Assembly: GCA_029938605.1 (NCBI GenBank)
Contig: JAOZUO010000051.1
Location: 1 to 50,120 of the forward strand
DNA length: 50,120 nt
DNA from: Deltaproteobacteria bacterium
GTDB lineage: Bacteria > Myxococcota_A > Polyangia > HGW-17 > JAJRWW01
Direction of reading: 5' to 3'
The notes under the pieces are model-generated. The model did no database searches. It had not been told where the DNA came from and worked only from the letters and a program-made list of their open reading frames with translations. Shown in pieces: positions 43,788-50,120 of this stretch (positions within the stretch are counted from its first letter, which is position 1; every line of letters starts with the position of its first letter). Position numbers and translations under genes: made by a program.

Positions 43788-44752
43788 AGCGACAGGTCGT
43801 CGTCCATGCCGGCCGTGGAGTACTTGGCCAGGAACTTCTCGCGCAGCTCGTCCCCCTGGCGGATGAGCGCCATATCGGTGGCGTACTTCATGGACCAGTA
43901 CTGGGAGTGGTTGGAGTAGTCGATGGCCGTGATTCCGAAGACGTTTTGGAGCTCGGCGTTGACGTCCTTGCCCGAGGCCGCCCAGGCCTCCTGAGCCACC
44001 TGGATCTCGATGAAGTACTCGAAGGTGCATGGCTCGACGCTGGTGTCCAGGCCCTGCCCCGCGGCGAAGGCTTCGGCGTACTTCTGGGAGATGACGGCGG
44101 TGGTGTCGCCCTGCATTTTGGCCATCCACCCCTCTTGGGCGACGTCGTAGGTCGCCCGGTCCAGGCCGAACTTGCCGAGGGCCGCGGCGATCTGATCCGG
44201 CGTAGCGGTTGCGCCGAGGTTCGCCATGGTCGCGGCGGCGCCGGCCCACTGATCCACGGTCACACCGTTGACGGGCTCGAGCAGGGTGGGATCGGCGGCG
44301 GCCGCGTTGGACTGCATGACCTGCATGGCCTTCATGGCCGCCTCGACGCCGGCGTTATTCCACACGTCGGTGACCTCGGTCTCGTACTCACCCGTCTCGT
44401 CTTTTCGCAGCTCCGTGCAGCGGTACATCATGTATTGGGTCGCCTGCTCGTAGGCTTTTTTGCTCCCGAAGCCCTGGGCCAGCACGGCCTCCTCTTCGGT
44501 CTGGCCTTCACCTTGGGCCATGGTGATGAGCTGGATTTTCACATGAAAGCCGACGAAGTCGTCTTTGTCCACGCCCGCCAGATCGACGCCCTCGGCCTCG
44601 GCTCGGGCGATGAACCGCTGCATCTTCTCGTACTCTTTTTCGGCATAGCTCAGCTTGACCTTCTCTTCCTTCGGAGCCTGGGCCTCCGTGGTCGTAGCCG
44701 CCTTCTTGACCTTGTCCGCCCCACCGCCAAATAGCTTGCTGAAAAAGCCCAT
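43784..44752 (-). CDS. unknown soluble protein, first gene of zinc-ribbon operon
   Basis: 322 residues. GGAGG lies seven bases before the ATG, a strong site. The N-terminus MGFFSKLFGGG is an amphipathic, glycine-ended peptide like those that tether cytoplasmic proteins to membranes. A basic/Ala linker follows, then an all-helical acidic body with Gln/Glu/Ala-rich segments (AAMKAMQVMQSNAAAADP, FGLDRATYDVAQEGWMAKM). No Cys clusters, signal peptide or known catalytic motif. It leads the three-gene operon and overlaps gene two, so it probably sets the stoichiometry. I do not know the family with certainty. Confidence 0.75.
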   Translation of the reverse strand: MGFFSKLFGGGADKVKKAATTTEAQAPKEEKVKLSYAEKEYEKMQRFIARAEAEGVDLAGVDKDDFVGFHVKIQLITMAQGEGQTEEEAVLAQGFGSKKAYEQATQYMMYRCTELRKDETGEYETEVTDVWNNAGVEAAMKAMQVMQSNAAAADPTLLEPVNGVTVDQWAGAAATMANLGATATPDQIAAALGKFGLDRATYDVAQEGWMAKMQGDTTAVISQKYAEAFAAGQGLDTSVEPCTFEYFIEIQVAQEAWAASGKDVNAELQNVFGITAIDYSNHSQYWSMKYATDMALIRQGDELREKFLAKYSTAGMDDDLSL

Positions 44753-44974
44753 ATCGTTCCTCCCTGCGTTGGTTGTCGGTCTGTCGTCACCCCAGTGCGA
44801 CGAAGGTACTGTAGGGGAGAACCCTGTGGATTACAATCGAAGAGCGAGAAGCGTTGCCGGTGGGTGGTGGGTGGTAGGGAAGCGGAGACAAAACGCTTGA
44901 CTTGGAGTCGGATTCATAGTCGTTTTCCCCTACTGGAATCACGTTGTTGCGATACAGCAAAGGTATTGGAAATC
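44753..44974. promoter_or_regulatory. divergent control region with G-rich tract
   Basis: 222 bases between the zinc-ribbon operon (minus) and the acyl-CoA dehydrogenase operon (plus), so it holds both promoters. A G-rich run at 44859-44879 (GGTGGG repeated) has the spacing of a two-quartet G-quadruplex. A TTGACT near 44897 could be a -35 box, but no matching -10 box lies at 16-18 bases. Confidence 0.35.
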
Positions 44975-46141
44975 ATGAATTTCGAGCTACCCGAAGAAGT
45001 TGAGCTCCTCCGAATGACGGCTCGCCGTTTCGCGGAGGAAGAGATTAAGCCCACGCAGGACGAAGACGAGAAGAACCACACCTTCCGGCCCGAGCTGGTT
45101 CGCGCCATGGGCGAGCTGGGCTTCTTTGGCACGTTGATCCCCGAGGAGTATGACGGGGTGGATATGGACCACGGCTTCCTGGCCGCGGTGGTGATCTCCA
45201 TCGAGTTGGCCCGGGTGAGCGCCTCCTGGAGCCTACCCATCAACATGCAGATGATGGGACCGGCCCTGACGCTCCTTCGCTTCGGCACCAAGGAGCAGAA
45301 GGAGGAGTACATCCCCAAGCTCGTCTCCGGCGAGTACTTAGGCTGCTTCGCCATGACCGAGCCCAACGTCGGCTCGGACGTGGCCTCCATGAAGACCCAT
45401 GCCGACAAGCAGCCCGACGGCTCCTACATCTGCAACGGTCAGAAGACGTGGATTTCCAACGCCCATGTGGCCGACGCGGGCCTCTTGTACGCCTACACGG
45501 ACCGGGAGTCCAAGCCCAAGCACCGGGGCATGAGCGCCTTCATCATCGAGCCCAAGAACTGGGACGGCATCGACTCGGTGGCCATCGAGGAGAAGTTCGG
45601 TCTCTTCTGCTCGCCCACCGGTGAGCTCCTCTTCGAGGACGCCAAGCTCCCAGCCACGTCGCTGTTGGGCGAAGAGGGCAAGGGCTTCAAGATCTGCATG
45701 AGCCAGCTCGACGGCACGCGGCTGTCCTGCGCCGCCCGGGCCGTGGGCCTTGGGGAGGCCTGCCTGGAGGCTTCGGTGGAGTACGCCAACGAACGCAAGC
45801 AGTTCGGCAAGACCATCGGTGAGTTCCAGATGGTCCAGGCGCAGATCGCTGAAATGTACGCGGAGCACGAGGCGGCCAAGCTGCTCATCTACCAGGCGGC
45901 GCTCAAGCGCGACAAGGGCGAGCGGGCCACCCGGGAGACCTCCGTGGCCAAGTACTTCGCCGCCGAGGCGGCGGTCCACGCGGCCAACGAGACCATGAAG
46001 ATCTTCGGCTCCTACGGCTACTCCAACGAGTACCCCTGCGGCCGGTTGATCCGGGACGCGAAGTCCTACCAGATCGTGGAGGGCACCTCCAACGTGCAGA
46101 AGATGATCATCTCCGGTTACGCGTTGGGCAAACGGAGCTAG
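44975..46141 (+). CDS. acyl-CoA dehydrogenase, probably non-decarboxylating glutaryl-CoA dehydrogenase type
   Basis: 388 residues from the ATG; the longer frame to 44795 is non-protein-like. FAD/acyl-CoA dehydrogenase blocks: FAMTEPNVGSD (126-135), WISNA, RKQFGKTIGEFQ, GSYGYSNEYP, and the catalytic base Glu369 in QIVEGTSNVQ. The N-terminus MGELGFFGTLIPEEYDG and the overall layout recall, from memory, the Desulfococcus-type non-decarboxylating glutaryl-CoA dehydrogenase. The position I align with the Glu used in decarboxylating enzymes is Ala80. It is first in an operon with sodium-pump decarboxylase subunits, which fits glutaryl-CoA to glutaconyl-CoA. Other acyl-CoA substrates remain possible. 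Confidence 0.85.
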   Translation: MNFELPEEVELLRMTARRFAEEEIKPTQDEDEKNHTFRPELVRAMGELGFFGTLIPEEYDGVDMDHGFLAAVVISIELARVSASWSLPINMQMMGPALTLLRFGTKEQKEEYIPKLVSGEYLGCFAMTEPNVGSDVASMKTHADKQPDGSYICNGQKTWISNAHVADAGLLYAYTDRESKPKHRGMSAFIIEPKNWDGIDSVAIEEKFGLFCSPTGELLFEDAKLPATSLLGEEGKGFKICMSQLDGTRLSCAARAVGLGEACLEASVEYANERKQFGKTIGEFQMVQAQIAEMYAEHEAAKLLIYQAALKRDKGERATRETSVAKYFAAEAAVHAANETMKIFGSYGYSNEYPCGRLIRDAKSYQIVEGTSNVQKMIISGYALGKRS

Positions 46142-46159
46142 GCGGAACCGAAGGCTGCT

Positions 46160-46315
46160 ATGCACACGGAGTATCTCGCCGAAGGGTTTCAGATTTTCGC
46201 CATCGGGTTCGGTGGCGTGTTCGTGAATCTGATTGTGATCTACGGGATGATGCTTCTCATCGGCAGGATCCTCCAGGGTTTCGAAGATCCGGAGAAGACG
46301 GCTCGCGGTGATTGA
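46160..46315 (+). CDS. OadG/MmdD-like small membrane subunit of sodium-pump decarboxylase
   Basis: 51 residues: one transmembrane helix (about residues 11-36, IFAIGFGGVFVNLIVIYGMM) and a short charged cytoplasmic tail (GFEDPEKTARGD). Length and layout match the gamma/delta anchoring subunit of OadG/GcdC/MmdD type, which ties the carboxyltransferase to the membrane beta subunit. The gene lies 18 bases after the dehydrogenase and 91 bases before the biotin carrier. It has no Pro/Ala linker and is shorter than most OadG proteins (about 80 residues). Confidence 0.65.
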   Translation: MHTEYLAEGFQIFAIGFGGVFVNLIVIYGMMLLIGRILQGFEDPEKTARGD

Positions 46316-46359
46316 CCTATAGTAGCGGCCTGGGCACTGCCCCGAGGGCACCCGGACGC

Positions 46360-46387
46360 GGACCAGACGATACGGACCAGACGATAC
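46360..46387 (+). repeat. 14-bp tandem duplication in the 5' leader of the biotin-carrier gene
   Basis: GGACCAGACGATAC occurs twice in a row (46360-46373, 46374-46387), followed by a partial third GGAACAG. It lies just before the AGGAGA ribosome site of the next gene. Confidence 0.85.
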
Positions 46388-46406
46388 GGAACAGAAGGAG
46401 ACGGAT

Positions 46407-46619
46407 ATGGCAGACGTAGTTGCACCGATGGTTGGCAAGGTGATTGAGATCCTGGTGGGCGAGGGGGACGAGGTGGAGGAGAACCAGGAGGTCGTCATGC
46501 TCGAAGCGATGAAGATGGAGATGCCCGTGGTGGCCGAGGGGGCCGGGAAGGTCACCGCCATCAAGGTCAAAGAGGGCCAGAGCGTGGAGGCCGACGACGT
46601 GCTCGTGATTATCGGATAA
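46407..46619 (+). CDS. biotin carboxyl-carrier protein subunit of sodium-pump decarboxylase
   Basis: 70 residues, a lone biotinyl domain. EAMKME places the biotinylated Lys at 36. The fold is the usual flattened barrel (ADVVAPMVGKVIEILVGEGD ... VLVIIG). AGAAGGAGA lies before the ATG. In glutaconyl-CoA and methylmalonyl-CoA decarboxylases such a carrier shuttles CO2 from the alpha carboxyltransferase to the membrane beta subunit. Here it lacks the long Pro/Ala linker seen in many MmdC/GcdC proteins. The alpha subunit is not in the window. Confidence 0.92.
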   Translation: MADVVAPMVGKVIEILVGEGDEVEENQEVVMLEAMKMEMPVVAEGAGKVTAIKVKEGQSVEADDVLVIIG

Positions 46620-46736
46620 CGTCCCGAGTGGCCCCGGAAGGCGTCCCGCGCAAATCCGCGGAGTGCGTCCCGTGCAATCTCGCGGGGTGCGTCCCGAGCA
46701 AATCCGCGGGGTGCCCTTCGAGTGGCCTCCCGAGGT
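46617..46736 (+). repeat. 24-bp tandem repeat in the spacer between carrier and beta subunit
   Basis: Three close copies of a 24-bp unit (46641-46664, 46665-46688, 46689-46712), each with a CGCGG core, are flanked by degenerate units at 46617-46640 and 46713-46736. They fill the 135-base gap and end 18 bases before the beta-subunit ATG. The first unit overlaps the carrier stop codon. Confidence 0.85.
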
Positions 46737-46754
46737 ACCTGACCAGCCCTACCC

Positions 46755-47927
46755 ATGTCAGACTTTATTTCACGTCTCGAGATCGTCGTCTCCCAGACCG
46801 GGTTCATGAACCTGGTCTGGGAGCAGCCGGTCATGTGGGTCGTGGGCTTGGTCTTCGTCTACCTGGGCATCAAGAAGAACGTCGAGCCGCTTCTGCTCGT
46901 CCCCATCGGGTTCGTCGCCGTGTTGGTGAACCTGCCCCTGGCACCGCTGATGGTGGACGATCTGGGGCAGGTGGTGGACCTGGTCACCGGGCACCACTCC
47001 GAGCCCGGGCTGCTCTGGTACTTCTTCCATTACGGCTTTGAGAAGGGCGAGATCGTGCCCTGCCTGATTTTCCTCGGGCTGGGGGCCATGACCGACTTCG
47101 GGCCGCTGCTATCAAACCCCAAGACCCTGCTGTTGGGCGCGGCCGCCCAGGTGGGGGTCTACTCGGCCATGTTCGGGGCGCTGCTCATCGGGTTTACCCC
47201 CCAGGAGGCGGCCGCCATCGGCATCATCGGTGGCGCTGATGGTCCCACCACCATCTACGTCACCATGCAGCTCGCGCCGCACCTGTTGGGCGCCACGGCC
47301 CTGGCGGCCTACTCCTACATGGCCCTGGTGCCCATCGTGCAGCCGCCGGTGATCCGCGCCCTGACCACCGAAGAGGAGCGCGGCCGGATCATGAAGCAGA
47401 CCCGCAAGGTCACCAAGGCCGAGCGCATCGTCTTTCCCATCGCCACGGCCATGGTGGTCATCTTGTTGGTGCCCCCTGCGGCGCCCCTCATCGGCCTGCT
47501 CATGCTGGGCAACCTCTTCCGGGAGAGCGGCGTGGTGGAGCGGCTCAGCGACGCCGCCCAGAACTCCCTGATGAACATAGTAACCATCTTCCTAGGCCTC
47601 GGCGTGGGCGCCACCATGGACGGCACCAAGTTCCTGCAGCCCAAGGTCATCGGCATCTACGTCCTCGGGCTCTTTGCCTTCATCATCTCCACCGGCGGCG
47701 GCGTCCTGTTCGCCAAGTTCTTCAACCTGTTTCTCAAAAACAAGATCAACCCGGTCATCGGCGCCGCGGGCGTCTCCGCCGTCCCCATGGCCGCCCGCGT
47801 AGCCCACGTAGTGGGCCAGCAGGCCAACCGCCGCAACTACCTGCTCATGCACGCCATGGGCCCCAACGTCGCCGGCGTCATCGGTACCATCATCGCCGCC
47901 GGCCTCTTCATCGCCATGCTCAAATAG
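46755..47927 (+). CDS. sodium-translocating decarboxylase beta subunit (OadB/GcdB/MmdB family)
   Basis: 390 residues with about nine to eleven transmembrane helices. Family blocks are present: LGLGAMTDFGPLL, GIIGGADGPTTIYV with the key Asp, YSYMALVPIVQPPV, FLGLGVGATMDG and GVSAVPMAARV. Known role: decarboxylation of carboxybiotin on the carrier drives two Na+ out across the inner membrane. With the dehydrogenase at the head of the operon, glutaconyl-CoA is the likeliest substrate, but methylmalonyl-CoA or oxaloacetate cannot be excluded without the alpha subunit. Confidence 0.93.
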   Translation: MSDFISRLEIVVSQTGFMNLVWEQPVMWVVGLVFVYLGIKKNVEPLLLVPIGFVAVLVNLPLAPLMVDDLGQVVDLVTGHHSEPGLLWYFFHYGFEKGEIVPCLIFLGLGAMTDFGPLLSNPKTLLLGAAAQVGVYSAMFGALLIGFTPQEAAAIGIIGGADGPTTIYVTMQLAPHLLGATALAAYSYMALVPIVQPPVIRALTTEEERGRIMKQTRKVTKAERIVFPIATAMVVILLVPPAAPLIGLLMLGNLFRESGVVERLSDAAQNSLMNIVTIFLGLGVGATMDGTKFLQPKVIGIYVLGLFAFIISTGGGVLFAKFFNLFLKNKINPVIGAAGVSAVPMAARVAHVVGQQANRRNYLLMHAMGPNVAGVIGTIIAAGLFIAMLK

Positions 47928-48174
47928 CTGCGGTCGGCTGGATCTGTAGACGTTTGGATATCCCTTGTGCAACCCGAAACATGGGTGACACCGATAATGG
48001 TCCTGCTGGCCACAGATCACGGCACCCACCACCGTGGCGAAGATTTTGGACCACCTCCCCGTCATCGTGGATCTGGTCGTCCCTCCCCGGAAATGAGAGC
48101 CGAAATCACCTCGGCGCTATTTTGGTTAAGGACAAGATCTACGTCAGCGCTGTTTTCGCACAGGACGGGATGAT
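47928..48174. other. intergenic stretch after the decarboxylase operon
   Basis: 247 bases between convergent genes. A minus-strand frame with fair coding character enters from 48190 to 48062, possibly the displaced end of the next gene. No terminator hairpin with T-run is seen. Confidence 0.4.
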
Positions 48175-49578
48175 TCAAGGGCAGCGGCGCCCACCGCTCG
48201 ATGCGTCCGGGTTGGCCACACCGCCAATCGCCAGCAACCTGTCGTTGCCCACCCGCAGGATGTGATAGATGGACGCGGCCATCGGGTCTGCCGGGGGGGC
48301 ACCAATGTTGTGGAGGTCCAGGTGCGAGCCCCGCACGCGGGTCTCCAGATCGTAGACCTGCAGGCGGATAAACGGATTCGTCAACAGATGTCGACCTCCG
48401 GTGACATAGTACAGATACCGGCGGAGGGAGCCGAGCATCGGACTGCGCACCTCCTCTGGCAACTCGGCGACAACCCGGCCGCCCGTTAGATCCACGAGCG
48501 TGTTGTGGATCAAGGTCCATCTGCCGCCGGGGCGCCTAATGTCCAGGCGCCAGGCCCCGGCGCGTGTGTAGATGGGCCGCTTGATAGCGATCTGAAAGCG
48601 AAGCTGGCCGCGCTGGTCATCGTAGCAGCGAAGGTGGCGAAGTTTCCCCGTGCCCAGGCAGATCACGCTGGCGTGCTCATAGTGCTGAAGGAAGACAACG
48701 TCGGTCGCCGAGATGGGAAAAAAGTCCGGGGCCAATCCCTGGCCCAGGGGATCGACCTTAATGAGGGACCTTTGGCCAGCGTGCTCCCGAAGAAGAAACA
48801 CCTCACTGGAGCGCTGCGTGGGCCACGGGATGTCGTGCTTATAACGGTGGTCGAAGCTCGCCCAGAGCTTCATCCGGGGCTTGGCCGCACGAACATCCGG
48901 TAGCACATAGACCCGGTCGCGATGGGACTTGGCCTCTCGGTACAACAGCAGCAGGGACCGCCCCTTGTTGAACCAGAGGTGGTTCGACGCTCGTGCGACG
49001 CCATGGACACGGAAGGGGACCTCGACGACGCGATGGTCCACGGGCAACGAGAGGACCACCGGGAGCGTCGGTGCTGATGAGGGTTCCGACGGGGCCGACG
49101 ACATCAGCTTCTCTTTCTGGGCTAGCGTCAGAGACTTCCACTGCGTGCGGAGACGCACGCGCTGGCGTGCAGGGAATCGGCAGCGGTGTGGAACGCCGGA
49201 CCTCGGAACCAGCACAAAGCGAAGACTTTCAGTCAAGTGGAAGTAGTGCTTCCCGGGTCGCCCGACCTTGAGATAGGGGCACCGGTTCCGGTTGACCAGA
49301 GCGCGATGATTCGCATCCAGCGGCAACACTATACGCTTGACCACCCGCAGGTGTGGTGCGGTGCGTCCGGCCCCGGTGGAGAGCCCCTCGATCACATGGA
49401 CGGTGACATTGGGGACCTTCTTAACGTCGTAGCACCGTGGAAGAACGACTTGCTCCAGCGCAGGTTGCAAACGGTGATCCCTGCGGCAATCACAGCCCGC
49501 CGTCGGAAGCAACCCCAGCACCACCGACACCACGAGCGCTACCAGCGCTACCAGCACCCTGAGAAACGCCCGGCTCAT
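48175..49578 (-). CDS. lipoprotein of unknown function, possible 3' frameshift
   Basis: 467 residues from the ATG at 49578, which begins a good lipoprotein signal (VALVALVVSVVLGLL, lipobox PTAGC). The frame extends upstream to 49671, but without protein character. The mature part is basic and beta-rich (VFLLREHAGQRSLIKVDPLG, YLYYVTGGRHLLTNPFIRLQ), like a propeller or carbohydrate-binding sensor. I recognise no family. The end DASSGGRRCP is abrupt. In the neighbouring frame the text continues IERWAPLPLNHPVLCENSAD, which reads more like protein, so a one-base indel (natural or sequencing) near 48190-48205 is likely. Confidence 0.6.
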   Translation of the reverse strand: MSRAFLRVLVALVALVVSVVLGLLPTAGCDCRRDHRLQPALEQVVLPRCYDVKKVPNVTVHVIEGLSTGAGRTAPHLRVVKRIVLPLDANHRALVNRNRCPYLKVGRPGKHYFHLTESLRFVLVPRSGVPHRCRFPARQRVRLRTQWKSLTLAQKEKLMSSAPSEPSSAPTLPVVLSLPVDHRVVEVPFRVHGVARASNHLWFNKGRSLLLLYREAKSHRDRVYVLPDVRAAKPRMKLWASFDHRYKHDIPWPTQRSSEVFLLREHAGQRSLIKVDPLGQGLAPDFFPISATDVVFLQHYEHASVICLGTGKLRHLRCYDDQRGQLRFQIAIKRPIYTRAGAWRLDIRRPGGRWTLIHNTLVDLTGGRVVAELPEEVRSPMLGSLRRYLYYVTGGRHLLTNPFIRLQVYDLETRVRGSHLDLHNIGAPPADPMAASIYHILRVGNDRLLAIGGVANPDASSGGRRCP

Positions 49579-49787
49579 CACACGTCGCTGCACGCTGCGC
49601 AGTGTCTGCCTGATCTTTTTCACGTCACAGAACAACGGAGCAGTTCTTGTACAATCGCCCATCTGATCCACGATACCGCATATTCAACACTCTCTCACTG
49701 CGATATTTGTGTTTCGCGAAACGACCACTTCGGATAGCCTGGTCGCTAAGGATGGGGACCTCAACATCTGAGGCCGGGAGTGATTGA
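49579..49787. other. intergenic stretch upstream of the last lipoprotein gene
   Basis: 209 bases that should hold the lipoprotein's promoter. The strand composition turns less GC-rich near 49610-49740. No element is named. Confidence 0.3.
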
Positions 49788-49991
49788 ATGTTCTGTGGGT
49801 GGGGCATTATCGTGTCCCAGAAGCGGGCGAACGGGATCCGCACCGAGGTGCGGTTCATGTATGACTCGGCCTGCGCTGCCGATACTGGACGCGCCCTGCA
49901 GACCGACTGCTGGGAGGCGTTGGACCAGTCCCCGCGCCTGGATATCGCCCGCATCGGTCACGAAGCCGTGACCTTTTTCACGATCGTGTAG
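49788..49991 (+). CDS. small hypothetical protein or gene fragment
   Basis: 67 residues (MFCGWGIIVSQKRANG to HEAVTFFTIV). GGGAG lies seven bases before the ATG and third codon positions are mostly G/C, which supports coding. It has four Cys (C3, C29 and two more around 29-42) and no signal peptide. No family is recognised; a remnant of a larger gene is possible. Low confidence. Confidence 0.3.
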   Translation: MFCGWGIIVSQKRANGIRTEVRFMYDSACAADTGRALQTDCWEALDQSPRLDIARIGHEAVTFFTIV

Positions 49992-50120
49992 GTGTCCTGG
50001 CAACGCCCCAACGAGGGCTATTCGGGGGGCCGAAAACGAAGACCGGAGACACGCATGAGATACTTATTGTTTTCGTAGAGGCTGTGAAAACTGTGGTCAA
50101 CCGTTCCTGGCGGTTGTCCA
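49992..50120. other. window end without recognised feature
   Basis: 129 bases after the small ORF. No gene, repeat or RNA is recognised. Confidence 0.3.

Noticed and set aside
43788..44249. Extension of the 187-residue zinc-ribbon protein frame
   Set aside because: It overlaps the first operon gene in another frame. The ATGA overlap start gives a clean protein.
45338..46834. Minus-strand frame covering dehydrogenase, carrier and 24-bp repeats
   Set aside because: The repeats are a multiple of three, so the frame stays open. The content is a shadow of clear plus-strand genes.
1..50120. tRNA, rRNA, CRISPR array, riboswitch or prophage
   Set aside because: I looked for T-arm-like GTTCGA signatures, regularly spaced repeats, known riboswitch cores and phage genes, and saw none. 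A covariance-model scan would be needed to exclude small RNAs.

Overview
The window (about 50 kb, high GC, strongly GC-biased third codon positions) comes from a Gram-negative bacterium with an outer membrane. It has TolB, a TolQ/TolR/TonB-type set, many lipobox-bearing lipoproteins, an ABC-type capsule exporter and a GspC-like protein. Several very large or poorly known lipoproteins, a 1731-residue TPR protein and the mix of families fit the deltaproteobacterial / Myxococcota-Bradymonadota part of the tree. That placement is inference, because no rRNA or other marker is present. I found no tRNA, rRNA, CRISPR array, prophage or intact insertion sequence.

Layout. 1-1.9 kb: the end of a C39-like cysteine peptidase and a protein-kinase-fold protein. 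2.0-6.0 kb (minus): a two-component pair, a zinc CDF exporter and an ArsR repressor, perhaps one transcript. The sensor kinase has a Rossmann-like N-terminus and a Cys-rich PAS; the regulator ends in a GcvH-like domain. 6.1-9.1 kb (minus): tolB and an M23 peptidase. 9.3-10.3 kb: an orphan GspC/PDZ protein. 10.4-22.0 kb: an extracellular polysaccharide locus with a heparinase II/III-type lyase lipoprotein, two paralogous GT4 glycosyltransferases, KpsM/KpsT-type exporter subunits, a hyaluronan-synthase-like GT2, UDP-GlcNAc 2-epimerase, a NodB-type deacetylase lipoprotein and a secreted protein. 22.0-25.8 kb (minus): RF3 and a TolQ-TolR-TonB-like energy-transduction operon. 26-30 kb: lipoproteins and a coupled lipoprotein/beta-barrel-like pair. 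30.3-32.6 kb: a thioredoxin-fold/HEAT fusion and a DUF4143 ATPase. 32.6-36.6 kb (minus): a DegT-type aminotransferase, a lipoprotein and a long, eukaryote-like GMP synthetase. 36.8-44.8 kb (minus): the giant TPR protein and a tightly packed three-gene operon of unknown function with two zinc-ribbon proteins. 45.0-47.9 kb (plus): an acyl-CoA dehydrogenase and the small, biotin-carrier and membrane subunits of a sodium-pumping decarboxylase, probably for glutaryl-/glutaconyl-CoA. 48.2-49.6 kb: a lipoprotein that may be frameshifted.

The points most worth following are: (i) the three-gene zinc-ribbon operon; (ii) the unusual sensor/regulator pair next to zinc export; (iii) a palindromic repeat family seen in a long (161 bp) and a short (57 bp) form; (iv) the long-form GMP synthetase; (v) the dehydrogenase-decarboxylase operon, with a 51-residue gamma subunit and tandem repeats in its spacers. 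Functions come from motif recognition and hand alignment. No database search was run.
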